A stretch of DNA of 64,000 nucleotides from Cyclobacteriaceae bacterium (GTDB taxonomy: Bacteria; Bacteroidota; Bacteroidia; Cytophagales; Cyclobacteriaceae). How positions within the stretch are numbered: the stretch's first letter is position 1; every line of letters starts with the position of its first letter. The notes below the pieces were generated by a model, which did not search any database, was not told the DNA's origin, and saw only the letters and a program-made list of their open reading frames with translations. The position numbers were made by a program, and so were the translations under genes. Below are positions 42,798 through 51,891 of this stretch, piece by piece. Location: positions 18,238 through 82,237 of the forward strand of contig JAHCHY010000021.1 in assembly GCA_026129485.1 (NCBI GenBank), read 5' to 3'.

Positions 42798-43706
42798 ATG
42801 AAATCGCTGAAACCATTTTTCTTTATAGGCTGCCTTTTGCCCTGTATTGTTGTAAGCTCCTGTTCGGGAGCAGGAGGCTCATCTTCAGAAATTGTTTTTG
42901 TCGGCAGCACACCGGGCGATGCGTTAATTAAATCCATGCTGGCCATACCATCGGATACCAAAGTTGATTTCATCCGGTGGAATTTAAAATTGAATACCGG
43001 TTCTTTTGTGTTGGACATTGCTTTTGGAGAATCGCAACCCAACACCCTGGGCTTTAAAGGCGGTGGAGAAAAACGTTCTTTTGAAGGAACATATACCGTG
43101 TCGAGAAGTGAGAGTAAAAATATTAACGGGAAAATTTATCATTTAAAAAGCAGCAAGCTGCCAGCCGGAATATCAATGGTCAAGCTGAACGATAATCTTT
43201 TTCACCTGTTAACACCCCAAAACCGGTTGATGATCGGAAACGGGGGATGGAGCTATACGCTTAACCGAAAAGAGCCTACCCCCTCTGCCGGGTTGCCCAC
43301 ACTGACAGCTTCATCAACGTTAACGGATAACACTTCATTACAGGTTGTCTTTGACGGCCGGACACCTTGCAGGGGATTTGCCGAAGATAATAATCTGACT
43401 GTTCCCCCTGACTGTTTTAAGCTCAAATGGAAACTCATCCTCAACCGGGATCCCAAAACTTTATTGCCAACAACATACCAGTTAAAAACGACCTTCAACA
43501 GAGAATCTGATATAGAAGGTAAATGGACAATTATCAAAGGGACGGTTTCAAATCCCAACACGATAATCTATCAGCTTTATACTGACAAGCAGGAAAAGTC
43601 CTTTTCTCTCCTTGCGGGGGATGAAAACGTTCTCTTTTTCCTGGATAAAAATAATGAGCTATATGCGGGAAACGAACACTTCAGCTTTACGCTTAACAAA
43701 AAGTGA
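42798..43706 (+). CDS. Lipoprotein of unknown function with two similar halves
   Basis: 302 residues. A lipoprotein signal ending VVSSC (Cys about 22) is followed by two comparable beta-rich halves. The first has LKLNTGSFVLDIAFGESQ, then FEGTYTVSRSE, then LFHLLTPQNRLMIGNGGWSYTLNR. The second has LKWKLILNRDPKT, then IEGKWTIIKGT, then NVLFFLDKNNELYAGNEHFSFTLNK. The parallel order suggests an internal duplication of one barrel-like domain. I know no named family. It is divergent from the PadR unit and ends before a strong terminator. Confidence 0.65.
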   Translation: MKSLKPFFFIGCLLPCIVVSSCSGAGGSSSEIVFVGSTPGDALIKSMLAIPSDTKVDFIRWNLKLNTGSFVLDIAFGESQPNTLGFKGGGEKRSFEGTYTVSRSESKNINGKIYHLKSSKLPAGISMVKLNDNLFHLLTPQNRLMIGNGGWSYTLNRKEPTPSAGLPTLTASSTLTDNTSLQVVFDGRTPCRGFAEDNNLTVPPDCFKLKWKLILNRDPKTLLPTTYQLKTTFNRESDIEGKWTIIKGTVSNPNTIIYQLYTDKQEKSFSLLAGDENVLFFLDKNNELYAGNEHFSFTLNKK

Positions 43707-43782
43707 TGGTTTGCTTTTCGTAAGCCTGTGTAAACGGAACCCCGTAAGCACCCTATTGAAAAGGCAGTGGCATGAGAAATAA

Positions 43783-43809
43783 AAAAGCCCCGCAAACCGC
43801 GGGGCTTTT
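43783..43809. terminator. Bidirectional intrinsic terminator
   Basis: AAAAGCCCCGC at 43783-43793 and GCGGGGCTTTT at 43799-43809 pair perfectly around AAACC. A-rich and T-rich flanks allow it to serve both the plus-strand lipoprotein and the minus-strand ompH gene. Confidence 0.9.
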
Positions 43810-43831
43810 AGTTTCCATAAACTCTTTTGAA

Positions 43832-44374
43832 TTACTTATTCGCTGCTTCGGGCTTAGGCGTAACCCCCAGCTTCTTCAGCACAAGCTTTGAAATGTCGTA
43901 TTTTTCATCGCTGTAAAGCAGCACATCTTCACCGCTTCCCACCAATTGCGGGTTTAAGATAAAGGCGTAGCCGTTTTCTTTTGCCACATCTTCTATTGCC
44001 TTGCCGATTTTCTTGAACACAGGGTCCATTAAAGCATTTTGCTTATTCCCTAAAGAGGTTTGGGCATCCTGCTGAAACTTTTGAAGACTCTCCTGAAGCG
44101 TTTGAAGTTCTCTTTCCTTATCGGCACGAATAGCATCCGGTGTGGTTGCAGGCATTGACGTGTATGCTTTATATTTTGCTTCAAGCTCCTGTTGTTTTGC
44201 ACGCATCTGGTTTTCCAGTTGGGTGCCGTGTGTTTTTAATTCATTTTCAATTTGTTTGAATTCCGGCATCTGTCCGAAAATATAATTCCAGTCGGCATAG
44301 CCGATCTTTTGCGTTTCCTGGGCATTAGCGCTTAGGGTTGCTGCGCAAAAAAGTAGTACAAAGAGTGTTCTCAT
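43832..44374 (-). CDS. OmpH/Skp-family periplasmic chaperone (copy 1)
   Basis: 180 residues. After a signal peptide (cleavage near SANAQ, residue 19) the protein starts QKIGYADWNYIFGQMPEFKQIENELKTHGTQLENQM and continues as long charged coiled-coil arms rich in Lys, Glu and Gln, ending in the beta body with ILNPQLVGSGEDVLLYSDEKYDISKLVLKKLG. Skp-like trimers hold unfolded outer-membrane proteins on their way to BamA. The next ompH gene is 11 bases upstream. The family is certain; a symbol is not given because two paralogues are present. Confidence 0.92.
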   Translation of the reverse strand: MRTLFVLLFCAATLSANAQETQKIGYADWNYIFGQMPEFKQIENELKTHGTQLENQMRAKQQELEAKYKAYTSMPATTPDAIRADKERELQTLQESLQKFQQDAQTSLGNKQNALMDPVFKKIGKAIEDVAKENGYAFILNPQLVGSGEDVLLYSDEKYDISKLVLKKLGVTPKPEAANK

Positions 44375-44385
44375 TTTTAGTTTGT

Positions 44386-44916
44386 TTATTTGACTTTATC
44401 GTTGGGGTCTCCCAGACCCAATTCTTCCAATATGAAATCCGTATAATCGTGCCGTGGATCGGTGTACACCATTACCAGCTCGGCCTTATCAAAAAGAATG
44501 GCCAACCGGTTCGCCTTGCACACTTTTTCTACCGCATCAAATATTTTATCCTGCAAAGGTTTAATCAATTCCGCTTTTTTCAAAAAGTATAGTCCGTTGT
44601 ACCCAAAAACCTTCTTATTATAATCTTTTAGCTCTGTTTCTTTCTTTTTAATCTCATCCAGTCGCTCGGTTTTCATGGCTTCGGTTAACAGCACCTGCTC
44701 GGCCTGGTAACTGCGGTAAAGCGCATCCACCTTGGTCTGCATTTCTTCCACTTCCTTTTGCCATGCAGCCGAAAGCTGGTCTATCTCTCCCTGCGCCTTG
44801 CTGTATTCGGGCAATTTGCTCAGCACATACTCTGAGTCAAAATATCCGAACTTCTGAGCCTGAACAAAACTCAGGCCGAAAAGCAGAACACAAGCTGTTG
44901 TTATTAAAAACCGCAT
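44386..44916 (-). CDS. OmpH/Skp-family periplasmic chaperone (copy 2)
   Basis: 176 residues. A signal peptide (about 1-20) is followed by QKFGYFDSEYVLSKLPEYSKAQGEIDQLSAAWQ and helical arms, with the C-terminal body ending VYTDPRHDYTDFILEELGLGDPNDKVK. It starts 3 bases after the bamA stop and is followed by the other ompH. Two ompH genes after bamA are usual in Bacteroidota. The two proteins probably serve BamA together. Confidence 0.92.
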   Translation of the reverse strand: MRFLITTACVLLFGLSFVQAQKFGYFDSEYVLSKLPEYSKAQGEIDQLSAAWQKEVEEMQTKVDALYRSYQAEQVLLTEAMKTERLDEIKKKETELKDYNKKVFGYNGLYFLKKAELIKPLQDKIFDAVEKVCKANRLAILFDKAELVMVYTDPRHDYTDFILEELGLGDPNDKVK

Positions 44917-44919
44917 TTT

Positions 44920-47634
44920 TTATCTGATTTGCTGGCCTATGGTGAAGTGGAATTGTGATCCGCTCTTATCCGCAGCTCCCGGCAGGCGATCGAATCCGTA
45001 GGCCCAGTTAAGCCCAATTAACCCGAAAGCCGGCATAAAGATACGGGCACCCACCCCGGCCGATTTATACAGGTTAAACGGATTAAAATCGCGGTAATTG
45101 TCCCAGTTGTTTCCTGCCTCTGTAAACAGGAAGCCATAGATAGTAGCCGATTGTCCCGTGGTTACCGGGTAGCGCAGCTCCATACCAAACTTGTTGTACA
45201 CAATACCACCTTCAATACCATTTAAAGATTGTGAACCGCGCAAGGCATAGAGTGGAGGCGTAACCTGGTTATTGGGATAACCTCTCAAGCCAATAATATC
45301 CTGGCCCAGCACAAATGAGTTGAAGCCACCGGCCAGTCCATCACCACCCACCAGGAAGCGCTGAAACGGACCCGGGCCCAGGCCCTTATCATACGTACCA
45401 ATAAAGCCCAGGTGTGCTTTGGTTTCCAGCACTAAGCTTCTGCCATCGGGCTTTTGACTACCTGCTAATTTCAGGTAAAACTTGGCATCAAACATCCATT
45501 TGTGCAGTTCCGTCCACTTGAAGCGCTGGTTGATATTCTCATAATACGATTTATCGCGCCATTGCGAATAGGGTGGTGTTAAGTTTACAGCCAATGATAT
45601 GGTTGAACCAGACGAAGGATACATCGGGTTATCAATGCTGTTCCGCGAAAGCGTGGTATTGAACATGACCTCATAGGTGCGGCCTTCAGCAGGCAGAATG
45701 GTTGAGGCTCCGCCAAAGTAGTTCCTGTAGTTGTACACGAGGAAAGAAAGCGAATGCGTAAGCGAGAAGTAGTTATCGGGCCACTCCAACCTTCGGCCAA
45801 AGCCAAGGGTAATGCCACTTTGTTTCAACGAGGTATTATCTGTGAACTCAAACCGTGCATTAGCCAGGCGCGATATCGAATGGTTCAGGCTTACGGTTAA
45901 GGAGTTTGGCCTGCGGCCGCCCAGCCAGGGTTCCGTGAATGATAAGCTGTAGCTCTGGAAAGAGCGGCCGTTAGCCTGTGCCCTAAGCGACAAACGCTGG
46001 CCATCACCTACCGGTAGGGGTCTCCATTTTTTAAGATGCGGCACATTGCGGATAGAGAAGTTGTTGAAAGAAAGGCCCACCGTTCCTACAAACCCGTAGA
46101 ATCCGCCCCATCCCCCGGAGAGCTCAATCTGGTCGTTGGATTGTTCTTCTACTTTCCATTCTATGTCCACCGTTCCGTCTGCCGGGTTTGGACGAATATC
46201 CTGGTCGATCTTTTGCGGATTGAAATATCCCATCTGCGAAAGCATTTGCTGCGTACGGATCAGGTCAGACCTTCTGAATTTCTGTCCCGGAATAGTGCTG
46301 AGCTCCCTGCGTATCACGTGGTCGTTAGTTCGCTCATTTCCGCTGATGATCACTTCATCAATCGTGGCCCGGTCGCCTTCATGAATACGCATCTCCACAT
46401 CTATCGAATCGCCCACCACAGCTACTTCTACCGGGCGCAACTGGAAAAACAGGTAACCATCGTCCATGTACAAGCCGCTAATGTCTGCACCCTTTGGATT
46501 AAAGGTTGTTTTCTTGGTGAGGAGCTCATTGTTATATACATCGCCCTTATTGATATCCAGAATTTTATTGAGCGTATTGGAGCTGTGCACGTAATTCCCC
46601 ACCCAGGTAATGTTGCGGAAGTAGTACTTACGACCTTCGTACACTTTGATCTTTACATCGATGTTTGATTTATCGAAGTTTACAATGGTGTCGGATAAAA
46701 TCTCGGCATCGCGATAACCAAGCGAATTATAGTATGCAATAAGCTTGAGTTTATCTTCCTCAAATTCGGAACGGATAAACTTGGAACCGGCAAATACATT
46801 CAGCTTTACATGCCGGTTCATAAATTCTTTTACATCGCGGGTGGTTAGCTTGCGGCTGGAATCCAGTGCTGGTTTTATTTTACCCGGCTTAAAGGTTAAA
46901 ACCTCGGCCAGCAAGGCACGATGCAGCGACATGCGCGGGTGCTCGTGTGTTTTTTTAAGTTTGTTTTTCAGCTTACCAGCCGATATATCATGGTTCCCAT
47001 CAATATGTATAGCGTTGATTTTCACTTTCGATTTCAGGTCTACATCAATGCGCAGCCGCACATTACCGCGGGTCAGGGTGTCTGATTGCGGGATAACTTT
47101 TACGGCTGTGTTCAGAAATCCCTTTTTAACAAAATGTTTTTTAACCGACAGTTCGGTGTTACGGATGGTGGCATCGTTTACAATTTTCCCCCGAATCAGC
47201 TTTAAGTCTTCTTTCAGAGAAGACTGGCGGCCTTTGCTGATCCCGGTGAAATAAAAATCATTGAGGCGCGGGCGCTCGGTCAATTCGATTTCCAGGTATA
47301 CCTGGTCGCTTTCTATTTTCTGAACGGAGATAGAAGCATCGCCAATCAAGCCGTGCTTCCATAGCCTGCGTATAGCATTGGAAATTCCATCGCCCGGAAT
47401 TTTTATTTTATCCCCGATTTTAAGGCCTGTTAAGGATACCATCGCATTTTTATCGAGCAGGCTAAGGCCTGTTACTTCTATGCCGGCAATGGTGTATTCC
47501 TGGGGGGCGGCATAGTTTAGAGTTTGTTCGCTTAATGCCGGTGAGGATGATTGTGTGCGGCTTCTGAATTGGGCTTCTGCCTGTCTGCTCATCCAAACAC
47601 ACAATACAACTGCACAAAGTAAAATTCTCTTCAT
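44920..47634 (-). CDS. bamA: Outer-membrane protein assembly factor BamA
   Basis: 904 residues from ATG 47634; the open frame extends upstream into uppS, but the signal peptide MKRILLCAVVLCVWMSRQAEA fixes the start. POTRA domains occupy about 60-480, with motifs such as YTIAGIEVTGLSLLDKNAM and RATIDEVIISGNERTND. The 16-strand-type barrel (about 500-904) includes IIGLRGYPNNQVTP, the conserved RGF/Y motif of loop 6, and ends FHFTIGQQIR. BamA inserts barrel proteins into the outer membrane. The POTRA region is longer than in E. coli, as usual for Bacteroidota. Confidence 0.95.
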   Translation of the reverse strand: MKRILLCAVVLCVWMSRQAEAQFRSRTQSSSPALSEQTLNYAAPQEYTIAGIEVTGLSLLDKNAMVSLTGLKIGDKIKIPGDGISNAIRRLWKHGLIGDASISVQKIESDQVYLEIELTERPRLNDFYFTGISKGRQSSLKEDLKLIRGKIVNDATIRNTELSVKKHFVKKGFLNTAVKVIPQSDTLTRGNVRLRIDVDLKSKVKINAIHIDGNHDISAGKLKNKLKKTHEHPRMSLHRALLAEVLTFKPGKIKPALDSSRKLTTRDVKEFMNRHVKLNVFAGSKFIRSEFEEDKLKLIAYYNSLGYRDAEILSDTIVNFDKSNIDVKIKVYEGRKYYFRNITWVGNYVHSSNTLNKILDINKGDVYNNELLTKKTTFNPKGADISGLYMDDGYLFFQLRPVEVAVVGDSIDVEMRIHEGDRATIDEVIISGNERTNDHVIRRELSTIPGQKFRRSDLIRTQQMLSQMGYFNPQKIDQDIRPNPADGTVDIEWKVEEQSNDQIELSGGWGGFYGFVGTVGLSFNNFSIRNVPHLKKWRPLPVGDGQRLSLRAQANGRSFQSYSLSFTEPWLGGRRPNSLTVSLNHSISRLANARFEFTDNTSLKQSGITLGFGRRLEWPDNYFSLTHSLSFLVYNYRNYFGGASTILPAEGRTYEVMFNTTLSRNSIDNPMYPSSGSTISLAVNLTPPYSQWRDKSYYENINQRFKWTELHKWMFDAKFYLKLAGSQKPDGRSLVLETKAHLGFIGTYDKGLGPGPFQRFLVGGDGLAGGFNSFVLGQDIIGLRGYPNNQVTPPLYALRGSQSLNGIEGGIVYNKFGMELRYPVTTGQSATIYGFLFTEAGNNWDNYRDFNPFNLYKSAGVGARIFMPAFGLIGLNWAYGFDRLPGAADKSGSQFHFTIGQQIR

Positions 47635-47642
47635 TGGATTTA

Positions 47643-48386
47643 TCAGGCGGTTGGGTTCAGCACTTTTCCAAATCTTCGTTCGCGTTTCTGATAGGCGCAA
47701 ATGGCTTCGTACAAATCTTCTTTGCGGAAGTCGGGCCAAAGAGTCGGGGTTATAAAAATTTCGGTATACGCAATCTGCCAAAGCAAAAAATTGCTTACGC
47801 GTAGCTCTCCGCTGGTGCGGATTAAAAGTTCAGGATCGGGGATACCCGATGTTTCCAGGTGTGCGGCAAAATAGGGCTCGTCTATTTCTTCGGGTTTCAG
47901 GACGCCTGCCTTGGCTTTCTCAGCCAGCTTTTTGGCCGCCTTTACAATTTCCCACCGGCCACTGTAGTTTAAGGCCAGCTGAAGCGTTAGTCCGCTGTTG
48001 TGCTGCGTAGATGCAATCGCTTCTGCAAGATTATTCTGGCAATCAACCGGCAAGTGGCTTACATCACCAATGGTTTGCAGCTTCACCTGGTTTTCGTGCA
48101 GGGTATTAATCTCTTTTTTCAATGTATTAACCAGCAGTTCCATTAATCCGTCAACCTCTTCTTTAGGGCGGCCCCAGTTCTCGGTGCTGAAGGCATATAG
48201 TGTAAGGTATTTTATCCCCAGTTCGCCACATCCTTCCGTTACATCTTTTACTGCCTGTATGGCGTTACGATGGCCAAAAATCCGTGCCGCCCCTTTGCGT
48301 TTTGCCCAGCGGCCATTGCCGTCCATGATCACGGCCACGTGCAGAGGCAGGTTGTTAAAATCTATATTTTCCTTAAACGAAGCCAC
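47643..48386 (-). CDS. uppS: Isoprenyl transferase (undecaprenyl diphosphate synthase type)
   Basis: 247 residues from GTG 48386. It chains isopentenyl diphosphate onto farnesyl diphosphate to make the C55 lipid carrier for cell-wall synthesis. Motifs: HVAVIMDGNGRWAKRKG with the catalytic Asp, LTLYAFSTENWGRP, and the C-terminal PDPELLIRTSGELRVSNFLLWQIAYTE. The longer frame to 48437 starts with TTG and has no family match; a -7 box just upstream of the GTG supports the short start. bamA begins 8 bases downstream. Confidence 0.93.
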   Translation of the reverse strand: MASFKENIDFNNLPLHVAVIMDGNGRWAKRKGAARIFGHRNAIQAVKDVTEGCGELGIKYLTLYAFSTENWGRPKEEVDGLMELLVNTLKKEINTLHENQVKLQTIGDVSHLPVDCQNNLAEAIASTQHNSGLTLQLALNYSGRWEIVKAAKKLAEKAKAGVLKPEEIDEPYFAAHLETSGIPDPELLIRTSGELRVSNFLLWQIAYTEIFITPTLWPDFRKEDLYEAICAYQKRERRFGKVLNPTA

Positions 48387-48393
48387 AAGGCGG

Positions 48394-48401
48394 CAAAAAT
48401 A
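48394..48401 (-). promoter_or_regulatory. -7 promoter element directly before the uppS GTG
   Basis: On the minus strand TATTTTTG (48401 to 48394) matches TAnnTTTG and lies only 7 bases before the GTG at 48386, so the transcript would begin at or just before the start codon. A -33 TTTG at standard spacing is not visible. Confidence 0.4.
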
Positions 48402-48490
48402 GGCTTTTTTCCAAACTTCTTCTATTTCTGCACCCAAGGGTGTTTTAAGATGTGCACCGCTGCAATAAAGTTGAATAATTGAGGTGAAAA

Positions 48491-49201
48491 TTACCGGTAC
48501 GGACTACTGGGGCACGGTATATCGTAGAACGTATAGGTTAATGTGAAGCCTGCAAAAAAGTAATTGTCTTTATCGAATACGTTGCCGTACTGATAGTTCT
48601 TGTACTGCAGATCGCCATCGGAAATATTATCGAGGTAATCGAAAAAGGTCTTGCGCATACCAAATTCAAAAGCTACGTAATATTTGGGGTTAAGTACATA
48701 CTTCATTCCTCCACCAAAGGGTATTGACATTTGCACATTACTATACTCCGCATTTTTCTGTTGTACCCCTGAAATTCCAAATAGGGCTGCTCCTGCAAAC
48801 AGGTAAGGTGTAAACCGGAGCCTGCGCTTATCATCGCGCCAGTTCAGAAAGTGATACTCAAATGTGCCCGATCCCTCCAGCAGGAACAGGTTAAACGAGG
48901 CGGCCCGGTTTACAGCAAAAGGATCGATAGGGTTTCGGGTATCGCTCGCCCCGATTTTTCCCCCTGTAATAGCTGTTCTGAAGCTGATCACCTGGCTGAT
49001 GTTAGAGCGGTAAAAAACAGTTGCCGCGGGTTTGGAGAACGCCAGGTTATAGGTACGCACAAGATCCCCGGTATAGTTAAAGGTTCCGACACCAAAACCG
49101 ATCTCGGATCGCTGCCCCAACATTTGCTGCGCCTGCGCCTGGTGCAGACCACCCAACAATACGATTAACCCAACAGCCGCAATACTTCTCGTCAATCGCA
49201 T
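48491..49201 (-). CDS. Outer-membrane beta-barrel protein (DUF6089-like), copy 1
   Basis: 236 residues with a signal peptide (about 1-24, ending AQAQ). The mature protein reads SEIGFGVGTFNYTGDLVRTYNLAFSKPAATVFYRSNIS, then KRRLRFTPYLFAGAALFGISG, then FGGGMKYVLNPKYYVAFEFGMRKTFFDYLDNIS: alternating strands of an eight-stranded-type barrel. This matches the DUF6089 proteins found between nadK and uppS in many Bacteroidota. Function unknown. It lies in the nadK-to-bamA cluster, between its paralogue and uppS. Confidence 0.8.
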   Translation of the reverse strand: MRLTRSIAAVGLIVLLGGLHQAQAQQMLGQRSEIGFGVGTFNYTGDLVRTYNLAFSKPAATVFYRSNISQVISFRTAITGGKIGASDTRNPIDPFAVNRAASFNLFLLEGSGTFEYHFLNWRDDKRRLRFTPYLFAGAALFGISGVQQKNAEYSNVQMSIPFGGGMKYVLNPKYYVAFEFGMRKTFFDYLDNISDGDLQYKNYQYGNVFDKDNYFFAGFTLTYTFYDIPCPSSPYR

Positions 49202-49214
49202 TATACTTAATTGA

Positions 49215-50285
49215 TTATCTGAATTTGGCTTTATGCATGGTAGCGCCCAGAATGTAGGTGAGCCTGACGGTTGTTACCATGTAAATATCCTTATCACTTT
49301 TCGAGCCCCGCATATTGTCCGGATGCTCGCGGCCATAACCGGGAATTGTTGCATAGTCCACTCCATTCCTGGCGGTGTAAGGAACCTGGGCCGGAATTTC
49401 ACTTGCCGGCAGCTCGCTGCTGCGATACGACATGGCGCGGGCGAGGTTGTTAGTGCCAAACACACCCAAGTCTACATAGTTTCGGCTTACATCATCCAAG
49501 TAATCAGTAAATGTATAGCGGAAGCCAATATCTGCCCAAAGGTCCATCACTTCATTGATTCTGAAACGCGCTCCTAATCCAAACGGAATCGCCACCTGAA
49601 AATTGCTATATGGTTTTATTCCATAGTTGGCATCAGACGGATCAAGGTCTGCATACTGACCTTCTGTGCCAAGCGGCCTCAGGTTTACCCAGGTGCCGGG
49701 GGTAACACCTAAATTCTCTCCGTTAAGCCCGGTGGCGGGGGCCTGTGCCTGCGGGTTGTGATGGAACCCTGCCAAACCGATATATGCATAGGGTGTCCAT
49801 TTTACACGGCTGATGTAGGTGGCGTCATTCTCAAACAAATCGAAGTATGCCAGTACGGAAAGCTCTTTTATCCGGTTTCGGAATGAAAGATTACGCTGAT
49901 AGCGGTACACACCATTTTCAGCATCGCCCTGGTCTGCCGATTGCGTATCAGACCCCCTTAAGGTTCCGTACATGAACTGGGCCATGAGTGAATAGCGCGG
50001 ACCAAACCGGTGCATAAATGAAAGCCCCAGGGCAGGGCGGGTAAATGAAATATCGGTGCTAACCCGTTGCGGGCGCGGGGCAATATCGCCATAGTAATTC
50101 AGTGCGCTTGCCGAAAAGCCAACCGCGTTGTAAACCTTATTACCAAAGCCGCCTTTCTTACCCCTGTAATTGGCTATGCGCTTGTTGTTTTTCTTTATGG
50201 CTTTGCGGTTAAACTGAGCCTCGGCTTCCGGGGCGCTGGCAAACAGGAACGCCAAGCATAACACACCAAAAAATAACTTTCTCAT
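49215..50285 (-). CDS. Outer-membrane beta-barrel protein (DUF6089-like), copy 2
   Basis: 356 residues with a signal peptide (about 1-24). After a basic stretch (NRKAIKKNNKRIANYRGKKGG) the barrel begins AVGFSASALNYYGDIAPRPQRVSTDISFTRPALGLSFMHRFG, and contains KWTPYAYIGLAGFHHN, FGLGARFRINEVMDLWADIGFRYTFTDYLDD and the ending VRLTYILG. The parallel of FRYTFTDYLDDVS with FFDYLDNIS in the neighbouring gene shows that they are paralogues. It starts the two-gene barrel pair, 13 bases before copy 1. The basic N-terminal stretch is unusual for the family. Confidence 0.8.
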   Translation of the reverse strand: MRKLFFGVLCLAFLFASAPEAEAQFNRKAIKKNNKRIANYRGKKGGFGNKVYNAVGFSASALNYYGDIAPRPQRVSTDISFTRPALGLSFMHRFGPRYSLMAQFMYGTLRGSDTQSADQGDAENGVYRYQRNLSFRNRIKELSVLAYFDLFENDATYISRVKWTPYAYIGLAGFHHNPQAQAPATGLNGENLGVTPGTWVNLRPLGTEGQYADLDPSDANYGIKPYSNFQVAIPFGLGARFRINEVMDLWADIGFRYTFTDYLDDVSRNYVDLGVFGTNNLARAMSYRSSELPASEIPAQVPYTARNGVDYATIPGYGREHPDNMRGSKSDKDIYMVTTVRLTYILGATMHKAKFR

Positions 50286-50336
50286 GTACAGACAATTTTG
50301 CCAGTTACAAACTTAAAAAAATAGTTCGGAACCAAA

Positions 50337-51212
50337 CTAATTTCGAATATCCAGCCCCCAATTAAGTTTTTGGCGCAGGGTATCGAAGAAATGCTGGCCG
50401 GGCAACTGGATGAGCTTTACGAGAAAACGTTCGCGTTTGATTTTCAGCTTTACGGTTTCATCCACTGTTTCAAAACGCGAATCAAGGGAAATCAGGTATT
50501 TCTTGCTGCGCCCCTCTATTTCCACTTCTATTTCTGATTTATCTGAAATTACAATGGGGCGTGTGCCCAGGTTATGCGGGCTAACAGCCGTTATGATAAA
50601 GCTTTCTGATTTGGGGTAAACCAAAGGCCCACCGCAGCTCAACGAATAGCCGGTTGAACCTGTGGGTGTGGAGATGATTATGCCATCGGCCCAGTAAGAG
50701 TTTAACAGCTCGCCATCCACCTTAACGTGCACGGTAATCATGGAAGAAGTGTCCTTCTTCATGATGGTGATATCGTTAAGGGCAAAGTTGCGCGGCTCAA
50801 ATAGCTTGGTTGATGAAACCAGTTTAAGCAGGGTGCGTTTTTCTACCTTGTACTTGCTGTTAAACACCGCGTCAAGCGCTTTATCCACATCATCGCGGCT
50901 GATGGTAGCCAGGAATCCCAGCCGGCCGGTATTGATACCCAGGATCGGAACCTCTGCTTTACCCACGTAGGTAACAGATTCCAGCATGGTGCCATCGCCA
51001 CCCAATGAGAAAAAACAATCGAGGCTGCGCAGGCTATCGCCTAACTGGAACGACTTATATTTTATATCGGCCAGTAAAGAAGGCTTTACCAGCTTTTCAA
51101 ATTTTTCAGATACCCATATCTCGGCTTTGCGTTCCTTTAATTGCCCCAGCAGGTGTTCAATCAGGCGGGATGATTTTTCGTTAGTGTCTTTGCCGTGAAG
51201 TCCGATGCGCAT
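50337..51212 (-). CDS. nadK: NAD kinase
   Basis: 291 residues. NadK makes NADP from NAD using ATP or polyphosphate in the cytoplasm. The GGDG motif is in FFSLGGDGTMLESV near residue 74, and the family signature appears in ISTPTGSTGYSLSCGGPLVYP, followed by ISPHNL-type sequence (TAVSPHNLGTRPIV). Length is normal. It is preceded by the CBS-domain gene with a 9-base gap, which puts it in the yqeY-cvpA-hydrolase-CBS-nadK line. Confidence 0.96.
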   Translation of the reverse strand: MRIGLHGKDTNEKSSRLIEHLLGQLKERKAEIWVSEKFEKLVKPSLLADIKYKSFQLGDSLRSLDCFFSLGGDGTMLESVTYVGKAEVPILGINTGRLGFLATISRDDVDKALDAVFNSKYKVEKRTLLKLVSSTKLFEPRNFALNDITIMKKDTSSMITVHVKVDGELLNSYWADGIIISTPTGSTGYSLSCGGPLVYPKSESFIITAVSPHNLGTRPIVISDKSEIEVEIEGRSKKYLISLDSRFETVDETVKLKIKRERFLVKLIQLPGQHFFDTLRQKLNWGLDIRN

Positions 51213-51221
51213 GGCTGCCAG

Positions 51222-51887
51222 TTAAATATCCAGAAAGCGGAGCAACATGTCAATCTTTTCTTTTTCCCCTGTATCAACACGGGTTTCGTGGTAACGCCCG
51301 ATGATGCGATACCCGAACCGTTCGAGTGTAGCTACAATACGGTTCAGCTCCACCTGGTTTATCTTCAGTGTTAGCTTGATCTTGCCTTTATCCATCGGGT
51401 CTTCCACCATCATGCTGCTGATGATCTTGGCATTGTTCTCCTCTATATAGCGGCTTATTTCCGCCAGCGAATAATCGATCAGATCCATGGACAACACGAT
51501 GATCCCTCCCGGCATTTGCACCGATGCAGTTTGCGCAAATGAAACCATGATGTCCTGCACGGTAATTACACCGGCATATTTTTGCTCTTCATTCAAAACA
51601 GCTACCATTTGCAGCTTATGATCGCCTGCTACTTTCAGAATATCGTAAAAGTGTGAGCTAAGCTGTACCGTGCAGGTTTTCCCTACCAGGTTAAACTCCG
51701 TTAGCGGGCGTTCTATATCATTCGATTCGAGAATAATTTCTTCCGATATAAAACCGAGCAATTCTCCATTTTCCACTACGGGCAAATGGGTACAACGAAA
51801 CTCTTCCATCCACACGATAGCCTTGTGTGCGTCATCGCTTGTTTTAAGCGGTGGTATCATGTGGTTGATCAGCTCTTCCGCAATCAT
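51222..51887 (-). CDS. CBS-domain pair with C-terminal ACT-like domain
   Basis: 221 residues. Two CBS motifs fill about 1-130: INHMIPPLKTSDDAHKAIVWMEEFRCTHLPVVENGELLGFISEEII, and the second with KLQMVAVLNEEQKYAGVITVQDIM. The C-terminal third (GGIIVLSMDLIDYSLAEISRYIEENNAKII) has the alternation of an ACT-like regulatory domain. CBS pairs bind adenine nucleotides and sense energy state. The neighbour nadK makes a nucleotide role attractive but unproven. It lies 4 bases after the hydrolase stop. Confidence 0.88.
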   Translation of the reverse strand: MIAEELINHMIPPLKTSDDAHKAIVWMEEFRCTHLPVVENGELLGFISEEIILESNDIERPLTEFNLVGKTCTVQLSSHFYDILKVAGDHKLQMVAVLNEEQKYAGVITVQDIMVSFAQTASVQMPGGIIVLSMDLIDYSLAEISRYIEENNAKIISSMMVEDPMDKGKIKLTLKINQVELNRIVATLERFGYRIIGRYHETRVDTGEKEKIDMLLRFLDI

Positions 51888-51891
51888 GCAA

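Noticed and set aside
47635-47781. Extension of bamA into uppS
   Set aside because: The added residues have no signal peptide and overlap uppS; the signal peptide at 47634 gives the true start.
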